A DNA stretch of 64,000 nt from JBFWRI01 sp050248995 (GTDB lineage Bacteria > Pseudomonadota > Alphaproteobacteria > JAIXQD01). The position numbers and the translations under genes are program-made. This document shows, one piece after another, positions 34,598 to 43,127 of this stretch. The stretch is from NCBI GenBank assembly GCA_050248995.1, contig JBFWRI010000003.1, forward strand, positions 1 through 64,000. Direction: 5' to 3'. Every line of letters starts with the position of its first letter. Position 1 is the stretch's first letter. The notes below the pieces were generated by a model. That model saw only the letters and a program-made list of their open reading frames with translations, made no database searches and was not told the DNA's origin.

Positions 34598-36050
34598 CAC
34601 TTTTTTGCGCATCCGACGGGTAACAGCGAATGGTCACGCTCAGTTCCTTCAGCAAGCCTTCAACTGCCGCTTCATCGCCGCAGAACGGTGCCCGCACAAA
34701 GCCGATACCATCGCTGTAGTTCTTGTCTCCGCTGCCGCTGAAGTATTTCTTGAAAGCATCCAGCGTCGTGATGTCGGTGCGGGTGCGATCGCTGCGCAGC
34801 TTGGCCGCGGCATCGAACAGGCGCTGCTGGTAAGCCGTCAGGTTGGCTTCCATGCCATTCGCCAGATCATCAATCGCAACAAACTCTTTCTTGCCCATCT
34901 GGTCACGCCAGTTGATGGCAACCGAGCGCTTTTCCAGGTCTTTCGGGCCGATTTCGCCGATCACAGGCACGCCCTTCTTGATCCAGCTCCAGCGCTTGTC
35001 GGCGCTGTTCATATCGCGCGTATCAACCTTCACGCGCACAGGCTTGCCGTCAAACTTCTGCTTACGAATGGCGGCTGCAACTTCTTCCGCATACTTCAAC
35101 ACAGCGTCGTTGTCGGCACCTTCACGCAGGATAGGTACCAGCACAACCTGCTGGGGCGCAACCTTGGGCGGCAGGCGCAGGCCATCATCGTCGCCGTGCG
35201 TCATGATGATGCCGCCGATCATGCGGGTTGAAACACCCCACGATGTTGTGTGCACAAACTCTTCGCGACCTTCCTTGCTTTGGAACTTGATATTTGCCGC
35301 CTTGGCGAAGTTCTGGCCCAGATAATGCGACGTACCGGCCTGCAGCGCCTTGCCATCCTGCATCATCGCTTCAATGGCAAATGTCTGCTCGGCGCCAGCG
35401 AAGCGCTCGTTCGGCGACTTTTCACCCTTGATCACGGGCATCGCCAGCACGTTTTCAGCCACATCGGCATAGACATCCAGCATCTGCAGGGTTTCGCGCA
35501 TCGCGTCTTCCTTGTCAGCATGCGCCGTATGGCCTTCCTGCCACAGGAATTCCGCTGTGCGCAGGAACATGCGGGTGCGCATTTCCCAGCGTACCACGTT
35601 GGCCCACTGGTTGATCAGCACGGGCAGGTCGCGATACGACTGGATCCAGTTCGCGAACGCTTCACCGATAATCGTTTCTGACGTCGGGCGCACAATCAAA
35701 GGCTCTTCCAGTTCGCCGTCGGGCTTCAGCTTACCGTCAGGACCTTTTACAAGACGGTGGTGCGTGACGATCGCCATTTCCTTGGCGAAGCCTTCAGCGT
35801 GTTCGGCTTCTTTCTGGATAAGACTTAAGGGAATGAAAAGAGGGAAGTAACAGTTCTCGTGACCGGTCGCCTTGAAACGGTCATCCATTTCACGCACCAG
35901 CAGTTCCCAGATGCCATAGCCCCAGGGCTTGATGACCATACAGCCGCGCACGCCCGAATTCTCGGCCATGTCGGCGGCTTTAATAACCTGCTGGTACCAT
36001 TCGGCATAATTTTCGGCCCGTGTAGGTGACACGGCGGATGAATTGCGCAT
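34530..36050 (-). CDS. proS: prolyl-tRNA synthetase, archaeal/eukaryotic-type
   Basis: Charges tRNA-Pro. The 506-residue protein lacks the bacterial INS editing domain and has class II motif 1 GVRGCMVIKPWGYGIWE (about residues 33-49), motif 2 EPLIVRPTSETIIGEAF (about 116-132) and VVRWEMRTRMFLRTAEFLWQ (about 152-171). A C-terminal extension after the anticodon domain ends in the conserved Tyr (VFSRAY), as in the ProRS type 3 group. Most alphaproteobacteria carry a bacterial-type ProRS of about 440 residues, so this form is unusual. It overlaps the orphan gene's 3' end. ATG at 36050 follows AGGGAG. Confidence 0.92.
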   Translation of the reverse strand: MRNSSAVSPTRAENYAEWYQQVIKAADMAENSGVRGCMVIKPWGYGIWELLVREMDDRFKATGHENCYFPLFIPLSLIQKEAEHAEGFAKEMAIVTHHRLVKGPDGKLKPDGELEEPLIVRPTSETIIGEAFANWIQSYRDLPVLINQWANVVRWEMRTRMFLRTAEFLWQEGHTAHADKEDAMRETLQMLDVYADVAENVLAMPVIKGEKSPNERFAGAEQTFAIEAMMQDGKALQAGTSHYLGQNFAKAANIKFQSKEGREEFVHTTSWGVSTRMIGGIIMTHGDDDGLRLPPKVAPQQVVLVPILREGADNDAVLKYAEEVAAAIRKQKFDGKPVRVKVDTRDMNSADKRWSWIKKGVPVIGEIGPKDLEKRSVAINWRDQMGKKEFVAIDDLANGMEANLTAYQQRLFDAAAKLRSDRTRTDITTLDAFKKYFSGSGDKNYSDGIGFVRAPFCGDEAAVEGLLKELSVTIRCYPSDAQKSVSGACVLTGKPATVMAVFSRAY

Positions 36051-36248
36051 AGAAAAACTCCCTGAAAACAGAAATTACATGATGGATGAAATAAAGAAAA
36101 GCAGGCTTGTCCGCTTAAAGCGGTCGTATAACTGGGTTCAGGGTCCGGTTCGAAGCCATGGAATAGCCATATCACACGCAGGCCGCAGGTTCCACATAAT
36201 TGCATCAGGCCTTGCCACACGCGGTTAAAGTGGGAAGGATATCACCGT

Positions 36249-37277
36249 ATGATCCCCGATACGCCCAAAATTCTATTTTGCCTGACCGACGCTACCACCA
36301 AGGACGGGTTGCACTTTGAAGCCATGAACACGGCGTTGGCGGCGAAGGGCTTTATTTTTGCCGGCGAAGGCACAACCACCACCGGCAAGGTGCTGTTGGT
36401 CTACTTCACGTACGAAATCGCGCCGAAGGAAAACATATTCAGCCGGCGCTATCATCTGCATGCGGCATTGCTCCCCCTCAAGCGCGCGCAAACGCTGGCG
36501 GCCGACGGCAGCGCTTTCGCGGCACTTGTCAGCAAGGCCAAACAGGGCGACCGCGACCTGAGACTGCGGCCCGGCGACGAATTTATTGCCGACCTCTCCA
36601 GCAACCGCGCGCGCTCGTCTGTCTGGGTTATCCGGCGCAACGGGCAGAAGCTGTTACGCAAGGCCTTCAATGCCGGCAGCATAGCATTTGTCGAACGCGA
36701 AGTTCTGGCCCGCAGCATCATCAAGGATACACGCATGGCACCTATCGTCTTGCGCGAGGGGAATGTGCTGTACATGCCATTCTACCAGACAGGCTATGTC
36801 TGGCGCGAGGGCCTGCTGAACTTTTACCCGCGCCCGAAAGCCGCGCAGATCTTTGATTTTCTCGGCGCGATCAACCGCCAGGGCTATTCAATGATCGATA
36901 TCAACCCCTCAGCCTTTCTGTGGGATGAAACTGGCGCTTTAAGGGTCGTTGACTTTGAGTTCTTCACGCAAACCCGCGTTGCCGACGATCTGAGAAAAAG
37001 CGTCGATTTCATCGGCGATGTCGGCCACCTGCCAGCGCCGGCCAAAAATGGTTACAAACGCTACTGGTATGACCCGCTGGGCGGGCCATGGCCCCGTATT
37101 ATGGAATATAACAAGGGCACACGGCTTGTTGTTAAAGCCCTGCACCTGCTGTTTTACCGTTTGCCAAGGCGCGCGGCCAAGACTCTGGATCGCGCCCGCA
37201 AATCGGCGCTTACTTATCTCGCTGCTGCACGCGACCTGAAAGCGGGCGGGCTAAAAGACGGGTACTTTAATATATGA
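36249..37277 (+). CDS. protein-kinase-like fold protein, unknown substrate
   Basis: The 342-residue protein has an N-terminal alpha/beta region (about 1-110) of unknown type, then kinase-like features. LLRKAF (Lys at about 141) fits the ATP-anchoring Lys, VEREVLARS (about 152-160) the helix C Glu, MIDINPSAFLWDE (about 216-228) the catalytic loop, and VVDFEFF (about 234-240) the metal-binding DFG position. The catalytic Asp is kept, but the Asn expected five residues later is Ala. Closest resemblance is to small sugar/LPS kinases. No signal peptide. Overlaps the next gene by 4 bases (ATGA), so the two are surely co-translated. Identification rests on motifs alone. Confidence 0.55.
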   Translation: MIPDTPKILFCLTDATTKDGLHFEAMNTALAAKGFIFAGEGTTTTGKVLLVYFTYEIAPKENIFSRRYHLHAALLPLKRAQTLAADGSAFAALVSKAKQGDRDLRLRPGDEFIADLSSNRARSSVWVIRRNGQKLLRKAFNAGSIAFVEREVLARSIIKDTRMAPIVLREGNVLYMPFYQTGYVWREGLLNFYPRPKAAQIFDFLGAINRQGYSMIDINPSAFLWDETGALRVVDFEFFTQTRVADDLRKSVDFIGDVGHLPAPAKNGYKRYWYDPLGGPWPRIMEYNKGTRLVVKALHLLFYRLPRRAAKTLDRARKSALTYLAAARDLKAGGLKDGYFNI

Positions 37278-38725
37278 CACCTGAAACTTTTCTTCGCGAT
37301 CGCCTTGTACTGCTGGCAGGCACACCCGCCGCCACAGCCACCGATGTGCGCAACCATGCGCCGCGCGACGTGCTGGAGATGAATGTCAAAAAATCATCGC
37401 AGGTCGGCGCCACCAACTGCGACGCTGCTGTTTTATGCGGAAAAGCCGGCGCTGCCCTGCGTTCGCGCCGGTTTATCGACACCTTTATATATATAGCTCT
37501 GCCGTGGGGTTCCGGCTGGCTGGCCGCCCTGCCCGGCCTGTTGCGTTACGCCCTGCGCGGCGCCCTTAAATATCGCGGTACAATCACGCTGGCCGGTTTT
37601 ACCCTGCCGGTACCGGTGTTCGAGAACAAGCGCACGGGTTCGCGCAAGCGTGCCCGTGTTTATGCGCCCAACTGGCCCGCGCTGAAAATCATGCAGATGC
37701 TGAACGACACCGACTGCATTGCCCTGCGCTGGATTGAAAGCATCGAAGACGGTTCACACACGGGCGATATCGACATTCTGGCCGGCAGCGGCGACTTGCA
37801 AACCATCCAGCAGCGTTTTCGCACGCACGCCGGCACACAGGCAATCGACCTTTATAGTTCGGATGCCAGCGGCGGCTGCGTGTTCAAGGATGTCGCCTAC
37901 TTCCCGCCCTTCATGGCGCGGCAGATGCTGGCCACTGCCGTCACGCGGCCCAGCGGCATCAAGGTTGCGAACGACGAATGGCGCTTTGTGTCGTTCTGCT
38001 ATCATCTGTTGTTCCATAAATCCGAACAGCTGGCGATCGGTGCCGAGGAATTGACCGAGAAAAGTTTTTCACGCCCTGATTACGTGCGCGAACTGCAAAG
38101 GCTGGCAGCCGCAGCCGGCCAGCCTGCCCCACGCAGCATCACCGACATCGAAAACCTGCTGAAAGCCCGCAACGTATTCCCTGAAATCGACACCATCGGC
38201 TTCCTGAGCACCGGCAACAGGTTCCTGCAGCATCGCTATTATAATAAAAGCGGCGATTACATGCCGGGTCTGACGGTTTTTCTGGCCCGCGACTTCGGGC
38301 TTGAAGGCGATATCACCACCGATATCCGCCGCCAGATTGAAAGTGCCGGGTTCAGCATCCTGCATGAACGCCCGGTTGACCCGAACACGCAGCACGCTGT
38401 CGTGCACGCCATCCGTGGCGGCAACTGGTCGGATAGCGTCGCGCCCGGCGGTATCGCACTGCCGCTGCACGCCTATGTTGCATATGACGCGCAGCCGCTG
38501 GCAATCAAAGGCGGCGACGCCAAGCGTTACCCGCGTCTTGATAACGCGCGTACGCTTTTAAAGAAATCGGTGCGCGAGGGTTACGCCGCACAGGCCGGTG
38601 TGCGCAAGGTCAACATCCTGCATGCCAGCGATAACACTGCCGAAGCCGTCGGCTATGTTGCGGCGCTGGGCGTCGGTGAAATCCCGGCGGTAAAGGAAAT
38701 CCTTACCCGTTTGCGCAAGACCTAG
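37274..38725 (+). CDS. fusion of nucleotidyltransferase-like and NDK-like domains
   Basis: The 483-residue protein shows two domains. The first (about 100-330) has DGSHTGDIDILAGSGDL at 159-175: a nucleotidyltransferase-type Gly-Ser followed by Asp165 and Asp167 as metal-binding D-x-D. The second (about 331-483) follows nucleoside diphosphate kinase: a first strand LTVFLARD (333-340), an IESAGFSIL helix-strand (355-363), and NILHASDNTAEAV (447-459), matching the NDK active-site loop N-x-x-H-G-S-D with catalytic His450 kept. The NDK Lys near the first strand is not obvious. The N-terminal 100 residues include a hydrophobic segment (IDTFIYIALPWGSGWLAALPGLL, about 68-90). Works with the kinase-like partner, presumably in one pathway. 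Confidence 0.5.
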   Translation: MTPETFLRDRLVLLAGTPAATATDVRNHAPRDVLEMNVKKSSQVGATNCDAAVLCGKAGAALRSRRFIDTFIYIALPWGSGWLAALPGLLRYALRGALKYRGTITLAGFTLPVPVFENKRTGSRKRARVYAPNWPALKIMQMLNDTDCIALRWIESIEDGSHTGDIDILAGSGDLQTIQQRFRTHAGTQAIDLYSSDASGGCVFKDVAYFPPFMARQMLATAVTRPSGIKVANDEWRFVSFCYHLLFHKSEQLAIGAEELTEKSFSRPDYVRELQRLAAAAGQPAPRSITDIENLLKARNVFPEIDTIGFLSTGNRFLQHRYYNKSGDYMPGLTVFLARDFGLEGDITTDIRRQIESAGFSILHERPVDPNTQHAVVHAIRGGNWSDSVAPGGIALPLHAYVAYDAQPLAIKGGDAKRYPRLDNARTLLKKSVREGYAAQAGVRKVNILHASDNTAEAVGYVAALGVGEIPAVKEILTRLRKT

Positions 38726-38789
38726 ACCTACGCCACCGCTGCCGCTATCCTGTTGGCGGGAGAGTGAGGACGTCGTTAGAGTATAACGA

Positions 38790-40082
38790 ATGTCTCGTGT
38801 TGCGTGGCTTTTTCTTGATTTGAATTCCTTCTTCGCATCATGCGAACAGCAGGACGATCCCACCTTGCGCGGCAAGCCCGTTGCCGTCGTCCCCTCGCTG
38901 ACCGACACCACCAGCGTCATCGCCGCCAGTTATGCCGCCAAGGCCTTCGGCATCCGCACCGGCACGCGTGTGCGCGAAGCTAAACAGATGTGCCCCGGCC
39001 TTATCCTGCGCACCGGGAATCACAAACGCTATGTGCAGCACCACAACGCCGTGAAGCGGGCCATTGAAGACGTGCTGCCGATCGAAATGGTGTGCTCGGT
39101 TGATGAATTCGCCTGCCGCCTGATGGGTGACGAGTGTGAGGTGCGCGAAGCGATTGCACTGGCCGAATGCGTCAAGCAATCCATCCGCCAGAAGGCCGGC
39201 GAAGCGCTCACCTGCTCAATCGGCCTTGCCCCCAATCGCTTTCTTGGCAAGGTCGCTGCCGACATGCAGAAGCCTGACGGCCTGACCGTTATCAGCCTCG
39301 ATGATATTCCCGGCAAGTTGCTACGCCTTAAACTGCAGGATTTCCCCGGTATCGGCCCGCGCATGGCGCAACGCCTTATCAACCAGGGCGTCACCACGGT
39401 TGAACAGCTCTATGCGGCCGATATCCCAACCATGCGTGCGCTGTGGGGCGGCATCGAAGGCGAGAAGTTTTACCAGAAACTGCGAGGTGAAGACCCGTTC
39501 TACCGCGCAACCGAAACCGGCAGCTTCAGCCACCAGCACGTTTTAGAGCCGAAGTTCCGCAGCATGGACGGTGTATCCGCTTATGCCCAGCACCTGCTGC
39601 TGAAACTGGCCGAACGCCTGCGCGACCAGCAATATCTGAGCCGTCGCTTAAGTCTTGTCATACGCTACGCCGGCACCTTCCAGCGTGCGCACGCTGAAAC
39701 GTCGTTCCATGAAACCGCTGACAGCCTGACATTACTGCGTGCGCTGAAAGACCTGCTGGCACAAATGCCGCGCGGCAAACCTTTCAAGGTGGCCGTCACG
39801 GTCAGCGATCTTATTCCTGCGGCGCGCCGCCAGCTGGACCTGTTCACCGACGAACAGGAAAGCGAACTTTCAACCGCGCTGGACGACATCAACCAGAAGT
39901 ACGGCCGCGGCACGCTGTACTTCGGTGCCACGCAGGCGCTGCAAAAGCACCTGCATGCGCGTATCGCCTTCCAGCGGGTGCCGGATGAACAGGAGTTCGA
40001 CGCGCGCGACACCACAGAACGGGAATTCCAGAAGCACCTGAACCGTATCAGTGCCATTGAAGACCGCCGACGTGGCGGCTAA
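38790..40082 (+). CDS. Y-family DNA polymerase (DinB/UmuC-type)
   Basis: Translesion DNA polymerase. The 430-residue protein has the Y-family palm motifs: FLDLNSFFASCEQ (about residues 8-20; metal-binding Asp10) and CSVDEF (about 103-108; catalytic Asp and Glu, with Phe instead of the more common Ala after them). The helix-hairpin-helix FPGIGPRMAQRLI (about 190-202) and a little-finger domain (about 240-350) complete it. The gene has a good ATG at 38790, 64 bases behind the preceding gene. No GTTC-N7-GTTC SOS box is visible just upstream, unlike recA. Pol IV is the simplest name, but a UmuC-like role is also possible. Confidence 0.88.
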   Translation: MSRVAWLFLDLNSFFASCEQQDDPTLRGKPVAVVPSLTDTTSVIAASYAAKAFGIRTGTRVREAKQMCPGLILRTGNHKRYVQHHNAVKRAIEDVLPIEMVCSVDEFACRLMGDECEVREAIALAECVKQSIRQKAGEALTCSIGLAPNRFLGKVAADMQKPDGLTVISLDDIPGKLLRLKLQDFPGIGPRMAQRLINQGVTTVEQLYAADIPTMRALWGGIEGEKFYQKLRGEDPFYRATETGSFSHQHVLEPKFRSMDGVSAYAQHLLLKLAERLRDQQYLSRRLSLVIRYAGTFQRAHAETSFHETADSLTLLRALKDLLAQMPRGKPFKVAVTVSDLIPAARRQLDLFTDEQESELSTALDDINQKYGRGTLYFGATQALQKHLHARIAFQRVPDEQEFDARDTTEREFQKHLNRISAIEDRRRGG

Positions 40083-40084
40083 GC

Positions 40085-41398
40085 CTATTGCTCGGTCAGT
40101 GCATTATCGGTTGCTGTTCGGATTGGCTTCATCATGTAGGCCAGCACCGTTTTCTCGCCAATCACAATATCACTATCCACTGTCATGCCGGGTATCACTT
40201 TGTGCTCCCGCGGATTATGACCCGCATAGCCACGTGAGAGTTCAACGCGCGCACGATAATAGTCTTCCAGCGTTGCCTCATCGCGAAAGACACTGGGCGA
40301 AATACTTGTAATCGTGCCAGGGATGCTGCCGAAGCGCACATAGTCGAACGAATCAACTTTCACCTGCACGGTCTGCCCCGTGGTTACCCGGCCAATCTGC
40401 CCCGGCGGAATACGGATTTCCACCACCAGCCTGTCGTCCATAGGTACAATTTCCATTAGCGTCTGACCGGCTGGCACCACGGCGCCGATCGTATTCAGCT
40501 TCAGCCCCTTCACATATCCGGCAACTGGGGCGCGCACATCCAGCCGCGCAACGCGGTCCCGACGCTTCTTGAGCGCTTCGCGCGCTTGGGCCAAATCGGT
40601 TTCCGCCCGCTGCAACTCGCCATACAATGTATCCCGCTGCTGCACGGTCAACGTTGCCAGACGCTGGTGGTACTCCTGCAGTTCGGCGTCGGCCTCGCTG
40701 ACCTGATGCTTGAGACTACCAGCCATACCCTTGCTCGCATTATACTCTTCCTGGCGTTTGATATACATCGTGCGCGCTGCGTAACCCTGTTTGAAAAGCT
40801 TTTCATATATGTCACGGTTTTCAGCCGCCAGCTTCAGGTTGGATTGCGCGACTTCCGATTCCTGCCGCAGCCGGGCCAGCAGGGTTTGTTTCTGGGCAAT
40901 CTGGTTTTCCAGTACAGTGCGCTCGGTCTGCAGGGCCTGCTGTGCCGTATTAAACATACGTACCTGTTCATCTGTCTTGAATGCGGGCGCACGGTCTTCA
41001 ACCAGCGCGCGCAATTTCTCTGCCTGGAATTCCAGCGCTGCTACCAGCATCTCCTGCTGCCGCATGTCTTCGGTAGTGCCCGCCCCATCCAGCACCACTA
41101 GCAATTGGCCTTTCTCGACATAGGCGCCCTCTGTCACCGGGATATCCTGGACGATCCCGCCTTCAAGGTGTTGCACCAGCCGTACATAGCCACTGGGAAT
41201 GATCTCGCCTTTGGTGCGCACCAGCTCCTTCACCGGCGCCACCGCTGCCCAGCCGACGAACCCGAATGTTGCCAGGCACAGCGTAATAATGGCGGTTCTT
41301 ACAAGTCGCGACGGGGGTTCTGCGCCCTGATCCTGCGCTGTTATAAAGGCCTCGATGCTGGCATCGCCAAAAATATCAAGAGGTGTGACATGACGCAT
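40085..41398 (-). CDS. HlyD-family type I secretion periplasmic adaptor
   Basis: Membrane fusion protein linking the ABC exporter to an outer-membrane TolC-type channel. The 437-residue protein has one N-terminal membrane anchor (LVRTAIITLCLATFGFVGWAAV, about 32-53), then the HlyD lipoyl half-domain around QHLEGGIVQDIPVTEGAYVEKGQ (75-97). A long coiled coil with many Gln/Glu/Lys follows (about 120-275), then the second lipoyl half and a beta domain (RLDVRAPVAGYVKGL near 280-294). Start at 41398 follows AGGAGAAG. It overlaps the second ABC gene by 23 bases and ends 3 bases from dinB. No TolC gene is in the window. Confidence 0.93.
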   Translation of the reverse strand: MRHVTPLDIFGDASIEAFITAQDQGAEPPSRLVRTAIITLCLATFGFVGWAAVAPVKELVRTKGEIIPSGYVRLVQHLEGGIVQDIPVTEGAYVEKGQLLVVLDGAGTTEDMRQQEMLVAALEFQAEKLRALVEDRAPAFKTDEQVRMFNTAQQALQTERTVLENQIAQKQTLLARLRQESEVAQSNLKLAAENRDIYEKLFKQGYAARTMYIKRQEEYNASKGMAGSLKHQVSEADAELQEYHQRLATLTVQQRDTLYGELQRAETDLAQAREALKKRRDRVARLDVRAPVAGYVKGLKLNTIGAVVPAGQTLMEIVPMDDRLVVEIRIPPGQIGRVTTGQTVQVKVDSFDYVRFGSIPGTITSISPSVFRDEATLEDYYRARVELSRGYAGHNPREHKVIPGMTVDSDIVIGEKTVLAYMMKPIRTATDNALTEQ

Positions 41399-43127
41399 GT
41401 TCTTCTCCTGTCTTGGCGACAAGCGCCGGCTTACCAATACTGGGCACAACGCCCTGCTTCATCCAGATTACTTTGTCGGCCAGTTGCAGCCAGTTGTTAT
41501 GGTGGGTAACGAAGATGACCGTGCGTTTGCCGCGACATTCATGCAGGAAGTGTCGGAAGTGCGCGCCAGCGTTACTGTTCAATACATGACCCGGCAACTC
41601 GTCACATAACACGATCGGACGCGCGGCCAGGTAAAGGCGTGCTAGATTTAAGCGGGCGGCCAATGTGTCTGACAATGCGGTGCCCTCTGCTCCCAGCTGC
41701 GCATGGATGCCCTGTGGCAACGCTTCGACAGCGTCCCATGCATCAGCGCGCTGCAGGGCGTCGCGGATATCGGCTTCACTAGCTGCGGCGTTCACCATGC
41801 GCAGGTTTTCTGCCAGCGTTCCGGGCAGGAACTCCGGCTCCTGCGACAGATAGGCAATCTGGCGCCGCAATACGCGGGGATCCAGCTGTCGATGATCTAT
41901 GCCGTCAAAGCGTACTGTGCCCATGCCCGGCGTATTCAAGCCCAACAGCAGCCGCACAAGGCTCGACTTGCCGCTGCCATTGCTGCCATAGATGGCCACG
42001 ATGTCGCCTTTGTTGATGCGGGCGTTCAGCCCCCAGAATATCGGGTCGGCCCCGGGTGCATAACGCAGCGACACATTCTGAAGCTCGATACCGCCGTGCA
42101 GGCGCGCGAAGCCGGGCGCCGTCGTATGTGCATGACGCTCGGGTGTCAGTGCCATCACCTGCAACACCTGCTGCAACGCCTGACGCACCTGCCCGAAGTG
42201 CGGGACAAGGGCACAAATCGCCTGCAGCGGATACAGCAGGCGCCAGGTAATGATCATCGTTGCTACCATGGCACCGCCCGTCATTGTGCCACTCCATACA
42301 CAGTGCAGTGACCAGTTGATGATGACAACGCCCGCCACCACCGACAGCAGTGCCGATATATATTGCACGGCTGTTGCCAGCAGATTGTGCCGGCACTGGA
42401 GCTGCGTTGCCCGTCGGCTGATGCTCCGATAACGCTGGACTACCGTATCGGCCATACCAGCCGCATAAATCATCTTCATGTTGTCGATACTTTCCATCAA
42501 CAGCAATTGCCGCTCAGCCGCAGCCTGAGTCATCTCGCGTCCCATGCGCTGCCATGTCCCTGCCAGCATCACCAGCAGCAAGCCATAAATGGCCAGCACG
42601 CCAAGGCCGACCAGCGCCACTGGCCCGGCCAGCAGCCCCAGTACCAATACAAGTATCCCCATATAAGGCACTTCCAAAAGCGTCAGGAACATAGGCCCCG
42701 TCAAAAAGTCACGCACGGATTCAAACGCGCCGGCGCGGGCCATCTGCGCCGCGACCGGGGCGCGCGCACCTAAGGAAGCAGGCACGAAAAGCAGCCGCCT
42801 GAACAATGACTGCCCCACATCACGGTCAAGCCGGACACCCAGCCATGCCACCAGCCGCGAACGTACGGCACGGAGCATGAATTCGGTTAGGAATGCGCAC
42901 GCCATGCCTGCCACCAGCATCGGCAGTGTATCCAGGGCCTGCACGCCAATCACGCGGTCATACACGATCATGCAAAAGACGGGTACGGCCAGCATGAATA
43001 TATGAACGCCGAGGCTTAGCAACATCACCGGCATCAGTAGTGGTCGGCAGCGCTCTAGCGTCATGCGCCACCATGTGTCGGCTGCCTGCGGCGGCGACTC
43101 AGTTGGTACGACGACTGCCGCTGTCAC
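41376..43127 (-). CDS. type I secretion ABC exporter subunit B (active-site NBD, degenerate signature)
   Basis: Inner-membrane ABC exporter with six-helix transmembrane part (about residues 28-310) and a nucleotide-binding domain. Walker A GSNGSGKSS (about 378-386), Q-loop Gln in YLSQEPEF, Walker B IVLCDE with catalytic Glu (about 508) and switch His in FVTHHNN (about 540) are intact, while the ABC signature LSGGQ is replaced by LSDTL (about 483-487). There is no N-terminal C39 peptidase domain, so the substrate is not a double-glycine peptide. It overlaps the upstream ABC gene by 4 bases. Together they are predicted to form an obligate heterodimer. Confidence 0.9.
   Translation of the reverse strand: MTAAVVVPTESPPQAADTWWRMTLERCRPLLMPVMLLSLGVHIFMLAVPVFCMIVYDRVIGVQALDTLPMLVAGMACAFLTEFMLRAVRSRLVAWLGVRLDRDVGQSLFRRLLFVPASLGARAPVAAQMARAGAFESVRDFLTGPMFLTLLEVPYMGILVLVLGLLAGPVALVGLGVLAIYGLLLVMLAGTWQRMGREMTQAAAERQLLLMESIDNMKMIYAAGMADTVVQRYRSISRRATQLQCRHNLLATAVQYISALLSVVAGVVIINWSLHCVWSGTMTGGAMVATMIITWRLLYPLQAICALVPHFGQVRQALQQVLQVMALTPERHAHTTAPGFARLHGGIELQNVSLRYAPGADPIFWGLNARINKGDIVAIYGSNGSGKSSLVRLLLGLNTPGMGTVRFDGIDHRQLDPRVLRRQIAYLSQEPEFLPGTLAENLRMVNAAASEADIRDALQRADAWDAVEALPQGIHAQLGAEGTALSDTLAARLNLARLYLAARPIVLCDELPGHVLNSNAGAHFRHFLHECRGKRTVIFVTHHNNWLQLADKVIWMKQGVVPSIGKPALVAKTGEEHASCHTS

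Noticed and set aside
36051..36248. Possible small genes in the divergent proS/kinase-like gap
   Set aside because: Short frames there lack start signals; only an ordinary divergent promoter region is apparent.
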